Source: W11650 sp041844915
GTDB taxonomy: Bacteria > Bacillota > Clostridia > Lachnospirales > Vallitaleaceae
Reading direction: 5' to 3'
Length of the DNA: 64,000 bases
Assembly (NCBI GenBank): GCA_041844915.1
Contig: JBGZBY010000087.1
Coordinates: 39,253-103,252 of the forward strand
In this document: positions 9,575 through 18,089 of the stretch, in pieces
How the letters are laid out: every line of letters begins with the position of its first letter
Numbering within the stretch: position 1 is the first letter of the stretch
Position numbers and translations under genes: made by a program
Notes under the pieces: generated by a model
The model's input: only the letters and a program-made list of their open reading frames with translations
Databases searched by the model: none
Told to the model about the DNA's origin: nothing

Positions 9575-9764
9575 CAAGGAAATAACGATTAAAAGCACTG
9601 GTATATAGCTTATCAATCTGCTTAGGCTTGCCGATATCGCCAATTGGTCAGCATATAGGCAAACTCGGCAGACTATCAAGGCAGTTTTTATGTCTGCCTA
9701 GGCGTCTGCATGATAGGCAGGCTGCAAAAAGATAATAATAGATATCAAAACCAAGAGGAGATAA

Positions 9765-10826
9765 ATGTTTATGAAAAAAATTCAAATTTTAATATTGATA
9801 GTGGGAATGATACTTTCACTGGCTGCCTGCGAGCAGACAAGCGGTACGCAAAAGCAGGCGGCGGAGAAAGCGACGGTGCAGCCGGAAGGCGGCGAAGCAA
9901 AGGAAGAAAAGGCGGCGGAGATGGAAAAGCTGACGATTGTGCTGGATTGGGTGCCCAATACCAATCATACCGGACTTTTTGTAGCCAAGGATAAGGGGTA
10001 CTTTGCCGAGGAGGGTCTGGAGGTTGAGATCGTGCAGCCTGCCGAGGATAGCGCTTCGGTCATTGTTGGTATGGGACGGGCCGAATTTGGGATTCATTTT
10101 CAGCCGAACATGGTAAAGCGTCTTTTGAATGACACTCCGATTACGGCGGTCGCTGCGATTCTTCAACACAATACCGGCGGGATCATGAGCTTAAAGGAAA
10201 GCGGGATTGATTCGCCGAAGAAAATGACAGGCAAAAAATACTCTACTTGGGAGGATCCGATTGACGATGCGACGGTTCGCTTTATTGTGGAAAAGGACGG
10301 CGGAGATTGGGCGCAGGTAGAACTGGTGCCGGGAGAATCAACGGATGCAACCACAGCCTTGCAGCTGAAAATGTTTGATTCGATTTTTGTCTATCAGGGC
10401 TGGGATTATATCCATTCACAGACCAAGCAGGTAGAAACCAGCTTCTTCTTGCTGACGGATTATGCGCCGGAATTTGATTATTATACGCCTGTTATCATTG
10501 CCAATAACGACTTTTTAAAGATGAAGCCGGAGCTGGCAAAAAAAGCGCTGCGAGCGATAAAAAAAGGCTATGAATTTGCGGCGGCGAATTCGGCTGAGGC
10601 GGCGGAGATTTTAATCAACAATGCGCCGGAGGGAGATGCAGATTTGATTCGTGCCAGTCAGGAATTTTTGTCGGAACATTATATCGGTGATGCCAAATCA
10701 TGGGGAATAATCGACAGGGAGCGCTGGAATCGCTTTTATGATTGGCTGTATGAGCAGAAGCTAATCGAAGAGCCGCTGACGGACAAAGGATTTTCCATGG
10801 ATTATTTAGAATGGGAGAAACGATAA
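9765..10826 (+). CDS. thiY: THI5/NMT1-like substrate-binding lipoprotein (ThiY-type)
   Basis: Extracytoplasmic binding protein of the thiamine-precursor ABC importer. A lipoprotein signal ends in LAAC with Cys22 as the lipidation site (counting from ATG 9765; an in-frame ATG at 9771 is also possible), followed by a low-complexity Ala/Glu/Lys linker. The mature part opens with LTIVLDWVPNTNHTGLFVAK, the hallmark of NMT1/THI5-family pyrimidine binders, and continues with the GYFAEEGLEVEIV and AEFGIHFQPN segments of that fold. It sits 190 bases behind the permease in a spacer with short GC-rich inverted repeats (AGGCAG/CTGCCT near 9680-9704). Exact ligand undetermined; formylaminopyrimidine and HMP are the known choices in the family. 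Confidence 0.9.
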   Translation: MFMKKIQILILIVGMILSLAACEQTSGTQKQAAEKATVQPEGGEAKEEKAAEMEKLTIVLDWVPNTNHTGLFVAKDKGYFAEEGLEVEIVQPAEDSASVIVGMGRAEFGIHFQPNMVKRLLNDTPITAVAAILQHNTGGIMSLKESGIDSPKKMTGKKYSTWEDPIDDATVRFIVEKDGGDWAQVELVPGESTDATTALQLKMFDSIFVYQGWDYIHSQTKQVETSFFLLTDYAPEFDYYTPVIIANNDFLKMKPELAKKALRAIKKGYEFAAANSAEAAEILINNAPEGDADLIRASQEFLSEHYIGDAKSWGIIDRERWNRFYDWLYEQKLIEEPLTDKGFSMDYLEWEKR

Positions 10827-10956
10827 GAGAAAAGCGGTTACCCGCACTGTGAAAATCTGGCAGAAACGAGAAAAAGTTGGCGAAGCTGCTGATGGATAAA
10901 GGATTTTGACAGGGCGTTTGAAATAGGGCTGCTTTGTGGAATAAATGGAGTAGAAT

Positions 10957-11706
10957 ATGCCAAAACTGGAATTAAAGAAAATATCACATTCCTTTGTGGA
11001 CGCACCGGACATTCAGATCTTGAAGGACGCTTCGCTCTATGTAAATGAAGGAGAGATTGTCGGTATTATTGGACCGAGCGGCGGTGGCAAGACAACGCTG
11101 TTTAATATTGCCGCCGGCTTGCTGGCGCCGACTGCCGGAGAAGTGTTTCTGTCCGGCAAAGAGATTACCGGGCAAAGCGGCCATGTCAGCTATATGCTGC
11201 AAAAGGATCTCCTGCTGCCCTTTAAGACGGTGCTGGATAATGTGGCGTTGCCGCAGATTATTCGAGGGAAGGACAAAAAAAGTGCCAGAGCAGAGGCGGC
11301 CGTCTATTTTGAAGCCTTTGGGCTGGCGGGCACGGAGGACAAATATCCCAAAATGCTTTCCGGAGGAATGAAGCAAAGGGCGGCGCTGCTGCGCACCTAT
11401 CTTTTCGGCAAGGAAGTGGCGCTTTTAGACGAACCTTTTTCAGCGCTGGATGCCATTACCAAGGAAAGTATTCATCAGTGGTATTTGGGTATTATGGAAA
11501 AAATCAATCTGACAACTCTTTTTATTACGCATGATGTGGAGGAGGCGATCCTTCTGTCGGATCGAATCTATGTTTTGAAGGGCAGGCCGGCGGAGCTGTC
11601 AGAGGCGATACCGATTGCTCTGCCAAGGCCGAGAGATCCGTTGAGTGAGCAAGTGATAGGATTAAAGCGAAGGTTAAAGGAGGAATACTTACAGGAGAAA
11701 AAATAA
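10957..11706 (+). CDS. thiZ: ABC transporter ATP-binding protein, ThiZ-type
   Basis: Cytosolic ATPase that powers the preceding permease and lipoprotein. Walker A GPSGGGKTT (about residues 38-46), Q-loop in YMLQKDLLLPF, signature LSGGMKQRAAL, Walker B VALLDEPFSALD and switch FITHDVEEAI are all intact. At 249 residues it matches nitrate/sulfonate/taurine-type ATPases. It is the last gene of the riboswitch-controlled operon and is followed by a 17-bp hairpin terminator. No thiamine biosynthesis enzyme lies in the window. Confidence 0.92.
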   Translation: MPKLELKKISHSFVDAPDIQILKDASLYVNEGEIVGIIGPSGGGKTTLFNIAAGLLAPTAGEVFLSGKEITGQSGHVSYMLQKDLLLPFKTVLDNVALPQIIRGKDKKSARAEAAVYFEAFGLAGTEDKYPKMLSGGMKQRAALLRTYLFGKEVALLDEPFSALDAITKESIHQWYLGIMEKINLTTLFITHDVEEAILLSDRIYVLKGRPAELSEAIPIALPRPRDPLSEQVIGLKRRLKEEYLQEKK

Positions 11707-11790
11707 GCTCCTGAAGGGAGCAGGGGCTTGCCGCTGCATTAGGAGAGGGAAAATTTTAAAAGAAACAGACGGCGCAATAAGAGAAATAAG

Positions 11791-11840
11791 AATAGAAAAG
11801 CTTCGACATTTTGGCATGGGTCGAAGCTTTTCTATTAGAG
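11791..11840. terminator. Long hairpin terminator between thiZ and argS
   Basis: A perfect 17-bp inverted repeat (arms 11791-11807 and 11820-11836, core GAAAAGCTTCGAC) lies between the convergent thiZ and argS genes. Its symmetry suits a bidirectional terminator, though neither side has a long T run. Confidence 0.65.
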
Positions 11841-11950
11841 CGGATAGGCTGGATTGGCTTGCTGTTTAAGCCTTAGCAGAAAGCCGCAAAAGCGTTTGAC
11901 GCGTTTTTGAGCTTTTCTGCGATAACGAAAGCGCGATCAAGGCAACTGTC

Positions 11951-13738
11951 CTACATTTTATCAGGTACCGGAATGGCTAAGATCTCCAGTCCGGTGGTCA
12001 ATGTCCGCAGAACGACGTTTAACAGTCGATGCCAAGAGGCTTTGCGCTCGGCAGATTCCTCCGTAATAATATGATGATTGTGGTAAAAAGAATTCATCAG
12101 GGTGGAAAGCTCATACAAATATTCGCATAAATAATTTGGAGCCTTGTCTTTGGCGGCCTGCCATAGGACATCGCTAAATCCGTCCAGCTTTAATTGAAGC
12201 TCCCTTTCTACGCTGCTGACGGCCGGCAGTAGCTCTCCGGGCTGACTGCTTTCCTCCGCCAACTTGCGCAGGATATTTTTGATGCGGACAATGGAATAGA
12301 GCAGATAAGGGCCGGTTTTTCCTTCAAAGGCGGAAAATTTTTCCAAGTCAAAAACATAGTCCTTCATGCGGTAATTTGACAGATCGGCAAATTTCAGCAC
12401 GGAAATACCAACCATTTCAGCCACCTCGGCGGCATTAATATCCTCCTTGTTCTGGATTTTTCCAGCGGCATTGTCAACCACCATAGCAATCAGATCAGCC
12501 AAGCGCAGGATACCGCCCTCTCTTGTCTTAAAAGGGCGGCCGTCTTTGCCGTTCATGGTACCGAAGCCGACAAATTCCAGAGAAATCTTTTCCGGAACGA
12601 TGCCATATTTTTTGGCAGCTCGGAAAACTTGCGTAAAGTGGAGGGCTTGACGGGCATCGACCACATATAGAACCTCGTCGGGATGAAATTCCTTTTCTCT
12701 GTTGTAGAGAGTAGCTAAATCGGTTGTACCGTATAAATAGGAGCCGTCGCTTTTAACCAAAATAATCGGCGGCACCTCCTTTTTATCCGATTCTTCGCTG
12801 ACATCGGCAATAATTGCACCATCGCTTTCCATTAAAGCATTTTTTTGCTTGAGCATATCCAGTACGATGGGAATGGAGTCATGACTGTCGCTTTCTCCGT
12901 ACCATAGGTCAAAATCTACCAGAAGTCTTTGATAATTGGCCTTCAGATCGGCTACGGAAAGCTTGACGATATGCTGCCAAAGGGCTCTGTGGCCGGTAAC
13001 GCCGTTTTGCAGGGCATAGGTGGCTTCTTTGGCGGCTGTTTCCATTGCCTTAGCATTTTCGGTGGGGCTGCCGATTTCATCCGTTTCCTTAATCGCAGCA
13101 GAAACGCGCGGATAGATTTCAGACAAGTCGTCTAAGGTAAAAGGCGGCTCTGCCGGATACTCCCCGCAGAAATCAGGGTCAAAATAAGGCAGATCCGGCT
13201 GTGTACGCTGCACTTCGGAAATAATCATACCCATTTGCAGCCCCCAGTCGCCGGTATGGATATCGCCGAGAACCTCATAGCCCAGATAGCGAAACAGCCT
13301 TTTTAAAGCTTCGCCAATAATGGCGGTACGCAAATGTCCAATGTGTAAAGGTTTGGCGATGTTCGGTCCGCCGTAATCAAGGATTACTTTTTTGGGAATG
13401 TTCAATTTTTGAACGAAAAGATTTTCTGACATCGCCAAGGCATTGATATGCTTAGCCAAAAAGCTGTCCTTGAGATTAAGATTGATAAAACCGGGATTTA
13501 CAGCCTCTGCCGATTCAAAGATTTCAGCGGATTCTGGCAAAGCCAGCAGGCTTTGTACAATTTCGCGGCTGATGGCGATTGGGGCTTTGTGCAAAAGCTT
13601 TGCCAACGGCATAGCGCCATTGCACTGAAACTGGCAAAGATCAGGCCGAGCGGAAAGTCCGACGGCGGCATAGTCAGTATTGTAGTTTAAGGCGGCAAAC
13701 GCCTTTTCCATTTGCTGGGTCAATAATTGTGTTAGCAT
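11951..13738 (-). CDS. argS: Arginyl-tRNA synthetase
   Basis: Class I aminoacyl-tRNA synthetase charging tRNA-Arg. The 595-residue length is usual. The N-terminal Add-1 domain (about 1-110) is followed by the catalytic signature YGGPNIAKPLHIGHLRTA with HIGH at residues 132-135; the C-terminal anticodon-binding DALR domain is seen near GPYLLYSIVRIKNILRK and YELSTLMNSFYHNH. ATG 13738 is the first start after an in-frame TGA two codons upstream. The only good Shine-Dalgarno (AAAGGAGG, bases 13768-13775) is about 29 bases away, with a perfect hairpin between it and the start (separate entry). No T-box consensus was found in the leader. Confidence 0.95.
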   Translation of the reverse strand: MLTQLLTQQMEKAFAALNYNTDYAAVGLSARPDLCQFQCNGAMPLAKLLHKAPIAISREIVQSLLALPESAEIFESAEAVNPGFINLNLKDSFLAKHINALAMSENLFVQKLNIPKKVILDYGGPNIAKPLHIGHLRTAIIGEALKRLFRYLGYEVLGDIHTGDWGLQMGMIISEVQRTQPDLPYFDPDFCGEYPAEPPFTLDDLSEIYPRVSAAIKETDEIGSPTENAKAMETAAKEATYALQNGVTGHRALWQHIVKLSVADLKANYQRLLVDFDLWYGESDSHDSIPIVLDMLKQKNALMESDGAIIADVSEESDKKEVPPIILVKSDGSYLYGTTDLATLYNREKEFHPDEVLYVVDARQALHFTQVFRAAKKYGIVPEKISLEFVGFGTMNGKDGRPFKTREGGILRLADLIAMVVDNAAGKIQNKEDINAAEVAEMVGISVLKFADLSNYRMKDYVFDLEKFSAFEGKTGPYLLYSIVRIKNILRKLAEESSQPGELLPAVSSVERELQLKLDGFSDVLWQAAKDKAPNYLCEYLYELSTLMNSFYHNHHIITEESAERKASWHRLLNVVLRTLTTGLEILAIPVPDKM

Positions 13739-13746
13739 AAATCATC

Positions 13747-13775
13747 GTATGCCATTGCGGCATACATCCTCCTTT
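13747..13775 (-). promoter_or_regulatory. Hairpin between Shine-Dalgarno and start codon of argS
   Basis: On the minus strand AAAGGAGG (13775-13768) is followed by a perfect 7-bp hairpin GTATGCC-GCAAT-GGCATAC (13765-13747) and then eight bases to the argS ATG. Folding would cut the effective SD-to-start distance from about 29 to about 10 bases. Two other ATGs lie between SD and start, in other frames, one opening an 11-codon ORF whose stop overlaps the argS start. Confidence 0.6.
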
Positions 13776-14081
13776 GATTGTAGTGTTCATTTCCGTAAAT
13801 TCCGATTTCGGAGAGCCGTTTGGCTATAGGCGACAAAAACAAAGCCTGCTGCCGCCAGAACAGATTTTTCGTCAAGCCTGCGCTTTTGATAGGAAAGGGC
13901 GAGCAAAGCTGTCTTTAACGGAAAATGATGAGATTTAAAAATATTATACTACATTTATGGAAGATTTAACAGCAGAAATTTAACGACTGCTCCGTTTTAC
14001 ATAATTTCAGCACGGTAAAAATGAAATTTAGACAAAATACATTGAAAAAATATTAAAAAAGCACAAAAAACAGAAAATATC
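13776..14081. other. Intergenic region upstream of argS and of the small ORF
   Basis: No gene seen. On the minus strand a TATAAT-like box at about 13943-13948 with a weak upstream hexamer could start the argS transcript, leaving a leader of about 190 bases in which I recognise no known regulatory RNA. The rest is AT-rich. Confidence 0.3.
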
Positions 14082-14110
14082 TTGCGCTTTCTTAATGAAA
14101 AACTTATAAT
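14082..14110 (+). promoter_or_regulatory. Sigma-A-type promoter for the 14.2-15.6 kb genes
   Basis: TTGCGC at 14082-14087, a 17-bp spacer and a perfect TATAAT at 14105-14110. The leader to the first ORF is about 130 bases. Confidence 0.6.
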
Positions 14111-14247
14111 AAAAAGAGAGGTGCCAGAAAGTGGTTTGCTAAAAGAAATAATTTTAGGGTGGTATATTAGAAAGTTGCAGAATAATGTTAAAGATTTTTA
14201 GTATGATTTTACGGAACGATAAGAGGGGAAACAGAGGGAGCTACCAA

Positions 14248-14325
14248 ATGAATTATACTGCAAAGAGTGTCAATGGAAAATACTTAATGGAAACAGAACA
14301 CGAAAAATTGGAAATTTATGATTAA
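14248..14325 (+). CDS. Possible 25-residue small protein
   Basis: An ATG at 14248 stands 7 bases behind GAGGGAG and opens a 25-codon frame (MNYTAKSVNGKYLMETEHEK, then LEIYD) ending in TAA. The following lipoprotein starts 21 bases later with its own AAAGGAGA site, so the two would be co-transcribed from the promoter at 14082. It is soluble and charged with no signal or membrane segment; it may be a small protein, a leader peptide or the remains of a longer gene. I do not recognise the family. Confidence 0.4.
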   Translation: MNYTAKSVNGKYLMETEHEKLEIYD

Positions 14326-14346
14326 CAAGAGGAAAGGAGAAGAGAT

Positions 14347-15582
14347 ATGGATAGAATATTTCGATCAGGGGTCGGGTTTTTGATGTTTATTTTTTTCATA
14401 ATGGGAATGAATGCCTGCCAGGCGCCGCAGGCAAAGCAGGAGGAAATGCTAGAGGTAACAAAAGAAAAAGAAGTGAACGTGGAAGAAGCTGCCGACGGGA
14501 AAGCAAATAGCGAAAAAATAGAGAATAAGAAATCAAGCAGCGAAGAAGCAGATAATGGAAAAGCGACTAATACAATATTGAGTAGTATGCGAACAATGAC
14601 GATACAGGGGCTTAATGAATCGTATTTTTCTTTGCCGGATATTCAGAGCGATAAGATCAAGGAAAAAGAGATGACAGCAGAACAAGCGGAGAGAGAGGAA
14701 AGGCTTTTTGCAGATACGCCAATATATCGGGAGCTGATGAAAAAACCAGAGCTTATGGCAATCGCTGCCGATGAAAATGGAAACTATATTGCTGCACTGA
14801 AAGAGGGAACGGGTGATGGGAGCTTTAGCATTATCCGATATGATCAGACGGGAAAGGAAATAAGTAAGCGAGGCTATGGTGATAAGGGCTATGCTTGGAT
14901 ATATGACATTTGGTACCATAAAGATATGGGGATTGTGTTGTCCGGCGTTCAGTCTGGAGGAGGAGTTTTTACCCAAGGAATAGAAGAGTCTGATTTTCTT
15001 GCCTGCATTGATGCGGAAACCTTGGAATTTCGCTGGACAAGAACGACACCGTATTTGGTTGCTCAATGCTTTGTTACCGATGAGGCGGTGCTGATTGTTG
15101 AGGAAATGTCTGGGGGGAAAGCAAGAGTAGTCCGGCTGGCGCGTGATGGGCAAGAAATTTGGCAGGCTGGGGCTTTGCAACAATCGGTCAGTGGAATAGC
15201 GGAATTGGCAGATGGACGGACGCTTGTTTTCGAGAGGGCAGTTGGAGAAAAAGGAAGCGACAACAAGGGGATACTTTATTGTTTTAATGGCAGCGGAAAA
15301 GAGCTGGCGAAGCTGGAACTTGACTATTTCGGGGAAATTACACCAACAGATGATGGAGGGTTTATCCTAACGGCGTTTCGCAGTATAAAAACAGTTCCTC
15401 AACCGCTGGCTGTTTCGTCGATTTGGTTTGACAGAGAAACTGTGGCGGCAAAGTACAATAAGGATTTAGAGCTGGAATGGCGAAAAACCTATGACAGCTT
15501 TAAGGATACCATTGGGAATGATATTGTTATTCCGCAAAAAGATGGAAGTTTGATTATAACGAGGAGAAGTACTCCGTACTAA
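14347..15582 (+). CDS. Lipoprotein with beta-propeller-like repeats, function unknown (411 aa)
   Basis: A lipoprotein signal peptide ends at GMNAC (Cys24), followed by a low-complexity Glu/Lys/Ala linker to about residue 75. The remainder consists of repeats of the kind YDQTGKEISKRGYGDKGYAW, IDAETLEFRWTRT, LARDGQEIWQAG and FNGSGKELAKLEL, the usual look of PQQ-like or Kelch-like beta-propeller blades, with 'DGGFILTAF' and 'KDGSLIITRR' strands near the end. It would sit on the outer face of the membrane. The protein ends abruptly at STPY without an obvious closing blade, so a shortened C-terminus is possible. AAAGGAGA precedes ATG 14347. No specific function can be assigned. Confidence 0.75.
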   Translation: MDRIFRSGVGFLMFIFFIMGMNACQAPQAKQEEMLEVTKEKEVNVEEAADGKANSEKIENKKSSSEEADNGKATNTILSSMRTMTIQGLNESYFSLPDIQSDKIKEKEMTAEQAEREERLFADTPIYRELMKKPELMAIAADENGNYIAALKEGTGDGSFSIIRYDQTGKEISKRGYGDKGYAWIYDIWYHKDMGIVLSGVQSGGGVFTQGIEESDFLACIDAETLEFRWTRTTPYLVAQCFVTDEAVLIVEEMSGGKARVVRLARDGQEIWQAGALQQSVSGIAELADGRTLVFERAVGEKGSDNKGILYCFNGSGKELAKLELDYFGEITPTDDGGFILTAFRSIKTVPQPLAVSSIWFDRETVAAKYNKDLELEWRKTYDSFKDTIGNDIVIPQKDGSLIITRRSTPY

Positions 15583-15870
15583 ATCGCGGGCATTTCTGTG
15601 AAATTACGGCAGCGAAAAAACAGAGGGAATAAGGGAGTAAAAACAAGAGAGTAAAAGAAAGGAGAATAAAAAAAGAGAAATAAAGAATAAAAAAAGGGAT
15701 AACAGCTTTTAGAGCTGTCTGAAGGGCAAATAGAGAGCAATATCTATGTTTGCTTGATGGACAGAACAGTTCTGGGAAATCTGGAATTGGTTTTTAGCAG
15801 AAGGAAACGGATGCTTGGTCGAGGAAGCCGGATGCTTGTCCGGTAAAAAATATAAACAGGAGAATTTATT
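15583..15870 (+). other. Purine-rich intergenic spacer
   Basis: No gene or clear terminator seen. The first 110 bases are a strongly purine-rich, repetitive stretch (AGAGTAAAAGAAAGGAGAAT-like), and a CAGGAG site lies about 10 bases before the DUF4091 start. Confidence 0.3.
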
Positions 15871-17592
15871 ATGAAATTTCAGTTAGTCAGTGCATTGGAA
15901 AAAGTATTTTTAGACAGGGAACCGAAGAATATGGAGCGGAAGGAGCTGTCAGGACTTTACGGTGAGGTGCTTTCCTTTCAGATTGCCTGTCATAGTGAGA
16001 AAACAGGGGATAATATTCTGGAGTATCCAGTTACCCTGCGATTGAAAGGAGCTTTGCGGCATCGCTTGCAATGCAGGGTAGTCGGCTCGGTGCCATCGGA
16101 TTTTCCAGCGCATCCCAGAGAAGAGAGGGATGACAATTATCTGGAGGATAAGCCGGGGCTATTTCCCGATATTCTTTTGCCGCTGACGGCAAGCTTTGGT
16201 CAGCGAGAGGAGGGAGAGGAAGAAACAGTGCTTCGGCTGCGAGCGCCGTTTCAGAAATGGCGTGCGTTTTGGTTTGACCTTGAGATTACGGCGGCGGAGG
16301 CGGCCGGAAAATATCCGCTGACGATTACTGCCGAGGATAAAGAAGGACGGACGCTGTGGCAGGAGGAGCTGATTTTTGAGATAATCGGTGCGGAGCTTCC
16401 AAAGCAGGAGCTGATTCATACCGAGTGGTTTCATGCTGATTGTCTGGCGGTCTATTATGATTTACCGATGTTTTCCGGAGCGCATTGGCGAGTGATTAAG
16501 CGCTTTATGAAAACGGCGGTAAAGCATGGCATCAATACGATTCTGACGCCGCTTTTCACCTTACCGCTGGATACAATGATTGGCGGCGAGCGGCCGACGC
16601 ATCAGTTGATTGATATTATGAAGCTTGGTGAGGAATATCGGTTTCGTTTCGGCGATTTAAATGAATGGATTGATGCTGCTTTTGCCTGCGGCTTTGAATA
16701 TATTGAGTTTTCTCATCTGTTTACACAATGGGGAGCTAAAGCAGCACCCAAGATTATGGTTTGGGAGAAGGGTAAGACAGTGCAGAAATTCGGCTGGCAT
16801 ACCGAGGCGACGGATCCAGAATACACGGAATTTTTACGGGAATTTTTAAAGGCCTTGACCGAATATATTGAGAGAAAAGGTATCAGAGATAAGGTTATTT
16901 TTCACATTTCGGATGAGCCGCATAACGAAGCTGACAAGGAAAGCTATTTGCGCGCTAAGGCTACGATCATTGACCTTTTGGACGGCTATTTTGTGACCGA
17001 CGCCTTAAGCAGCTATGAGATATACAAGGAGGGCGTGGTAGAGCATCCAGTGGTAGCGACCAGCCATATTGATTATTTTATTGAAAATGGAGCGAAGGAT
17101 CTTTGGGCATATTACTGCTGCTCGCAAAAGGACAAGGTGAGCAATCGTTTTATGTCTATGCCGTCGGCGCGCAACCGTATTTTGGGTGTGCAGCTTTATA
17201 AATTTGATATCAAGGGCTTTTTGCATTGGGGCTATAATTTTTATAATTCTCAATACTCCTTAGAAGCGATTAACCCGTATTTGGTGACGGACGCTTGTGA
17301 GGCATTCCCTTCGGGCGATGCATTCTTGGTTTATCCCGGCGCTACTTGGGAAGTCGTCGAGTCAATTCGGCTAATGGTTTTGTCGCAGGCGCTTTATGAT
17401 CTGCGGGCGCTGAAGCTTTTGGAAAGCCTGACAGATAAGGCCTTTGTATTGGAACTGATAGAAGGTGAGTTGGAAAATAAGATTACCTTTGCCGAGTACC
17501 CCAAGGAGGAAGAATATTTGTGGAGATTGAGAGAGCGTGTCAATCAGGAGATTAGCCGGAGAATTGCCTCGCGTAAAGAAGATGGACAATAA
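15871..17592 (+). CDS. DUF4091 domain protein, glycoside-hydrolase-like (573 aa)
   Basis: No signal peptide is seen, so it is probably cytosolic. An N-terminal beta-sandwich-like part (about 1-170, with FWFDLEITAAEAAGKYPLTI) precedes a TIM-barrel-like middle and a C-terminal DUF4091 module. Barrel features include HTEWFHADCLAVYYD, HGINTILTPLFTLPLD, EYIEFSHLFTQWG and the strand FHISDEPHNE, where the Asp-Glu pair is a plausible catalytic site; the C-terminal part has FLHWGYNFYNSQYS and FLVYPG. The family is widespread in gut Firmicutes and usually annotated as a putative glycosidase without known substrate. Start ATG 15871 follows CAGGAG. No transporter or sugar regulator adjoins it, so the substrate cannot be inferred from context. 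Confidence 0.82.
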   Translation: MKFQLVSALEKVFLDREPKNMERKELSGLYGEVLSFQIACHSEKTGDNILEYPVTLRLKGALRHRLQCRVVGSVPSDFPAHPREERDDNYLEDKPGLFPDILLPLTASFGQREEGEEETVLRLRAPFQKWRAFWFDLEITAAEAAGKYPLTITAEDKEGRTLWQEELIFEIIGAELPKQELIHTEWFHADCLAVYYDLPMFSGAHWRVIKRFMKTAVKHGINTILTPLFTLPLDTMIGGERPTHQLIDIMKLGEEYRFRFGDLNEWIDAAFACGFEYIEFSHLFTQWGAKAAPKIMVWEKGKTVQKFGWHTEATDPEYTEFLREFLKALTEYIERKGIRDKVIFHISDEPHNEADKESYLRAKATIIDLLDGYFVTDALSSYEIYKEGVVEHPVVATSHIDYFIENGAKDLWAYYCCSQKDKVSNRFMSMPSARNRILGVQLYKFDIKGFLHWGYNFYNSQYSLEAINPYLVTDACEAFPSGDAFLVYPGATWEVVESIRLMVLSQALYDLRALKLLESLTDKAFVLELIEGELENKITFAEYPKEEEYLWRLRERVNQEISRRIASRKEDGQ

Positions 17593-17860
17593 AAGGAGCA
17601 TGGTCATGCTTTTTGCTTGTTGGTGAAGTGAGCAAGAGGAAAGTCCATCTTCGCGGGGTAATACCTGTCGAAAGAATACAGCAAATGCCATGGTAACTAA
17701 AAAAGGGTGTATATTCATGTAGTTAGAAAGGACTAACTACATGAATATACATAGTTGGCAATAATAATAAGCCGTTGACATATAGTTTTCGATATCATTT
17801 TTTTGCCAGTTTCCATTGTACAAGGAACGCGCAGACTATCTTCTTGATGTGTGGTTATCA
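17593..17860 (+). ncRNA. Candidate structured RNA with RNase P-like core motifs
   Basis: Within a gene-free stretch there is GAGGAAAGTCC at 17636-17646, identical to the conserved CR-I (5' strand of P4) of bacterial RNase P RNA, preceded by a small hairpin (TTGCTT/GAGCAA) where P3 would be. It is followed by GGGGTAATACC and by GAAAGAATACAGCAAATGCC at 17670-17689, which resembles the conserved GAAAG..ACAG..GCC block after P7-P9, then GGTAACTAAAAAAGGGTG and a perfect 19-bp hairpin (17708-17751) where P12 is expected. AAGAGGAAAGTC can pair with GACTATCTTCTT near 17834-17845. The universal 3' block (AGA...ATG...GCC) and a closing P1 were not found, so this may be a diverged, reduced or broken rnpB-like RNA, or a chance match. 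Confidence 0.35.
17708..17751. repeat. Perfect 19-bp inverted repeat with 6-nt loop
   Basis: Arms 17708-17726 (TGTATATTCATGTAGTTAG) and 17733-17751 are exact complements. No T run follows on either strand, so it is not an ordinary terminator; it could be a helix of the candidate RNA it lies in. Confidence 0.85.
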
Positions 17861-18089
17861 TCAGGGCAGCCTTGATACATGTGGAGATGGTAGTAATGAT
17901 GTCAAGAGTCGAAGGAAAATAGCCGCCATAGCTCAGTAATACTGCTGGAAGAATGTAAAAATAATTGAGACATAGTGAGGTGATCTCAAACTTACCTGAA
18001 TTAAAAATAAGTTATAAAATTAGAAGTTGAGTAGTAGCTGAAATGGATTACGATATAAATAAACTATAAAGTGTAGGAAAGGATAAAAT
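17861..18089 (+). other. Gene-free spacer before the first small gene
   Basis: No gene seen. It ends with a copy of the AAAATTAGAAGTT motif (18016-18028) that recurs at 18433 and 18740, and with the ribosome binding site of the next gene. Confidence 0.35.

Noticed and set aside
9710..9994. 94-residue plus-strand frame overlapping the start of the ThiY-type lipoprotein
   Set aside because: It runs out of frame through the lipoprotein linker (Gly/Ala/Arg-rich, low complexity) while the lipoprotein frame has a perfect lipobox and family motifs.
13776..13950. Possible T-box leader before argS
   Set aside because: The T-box sequence (AGGGTGGNACCGCG type) and a following terminator are absent from the minus-strand leader.
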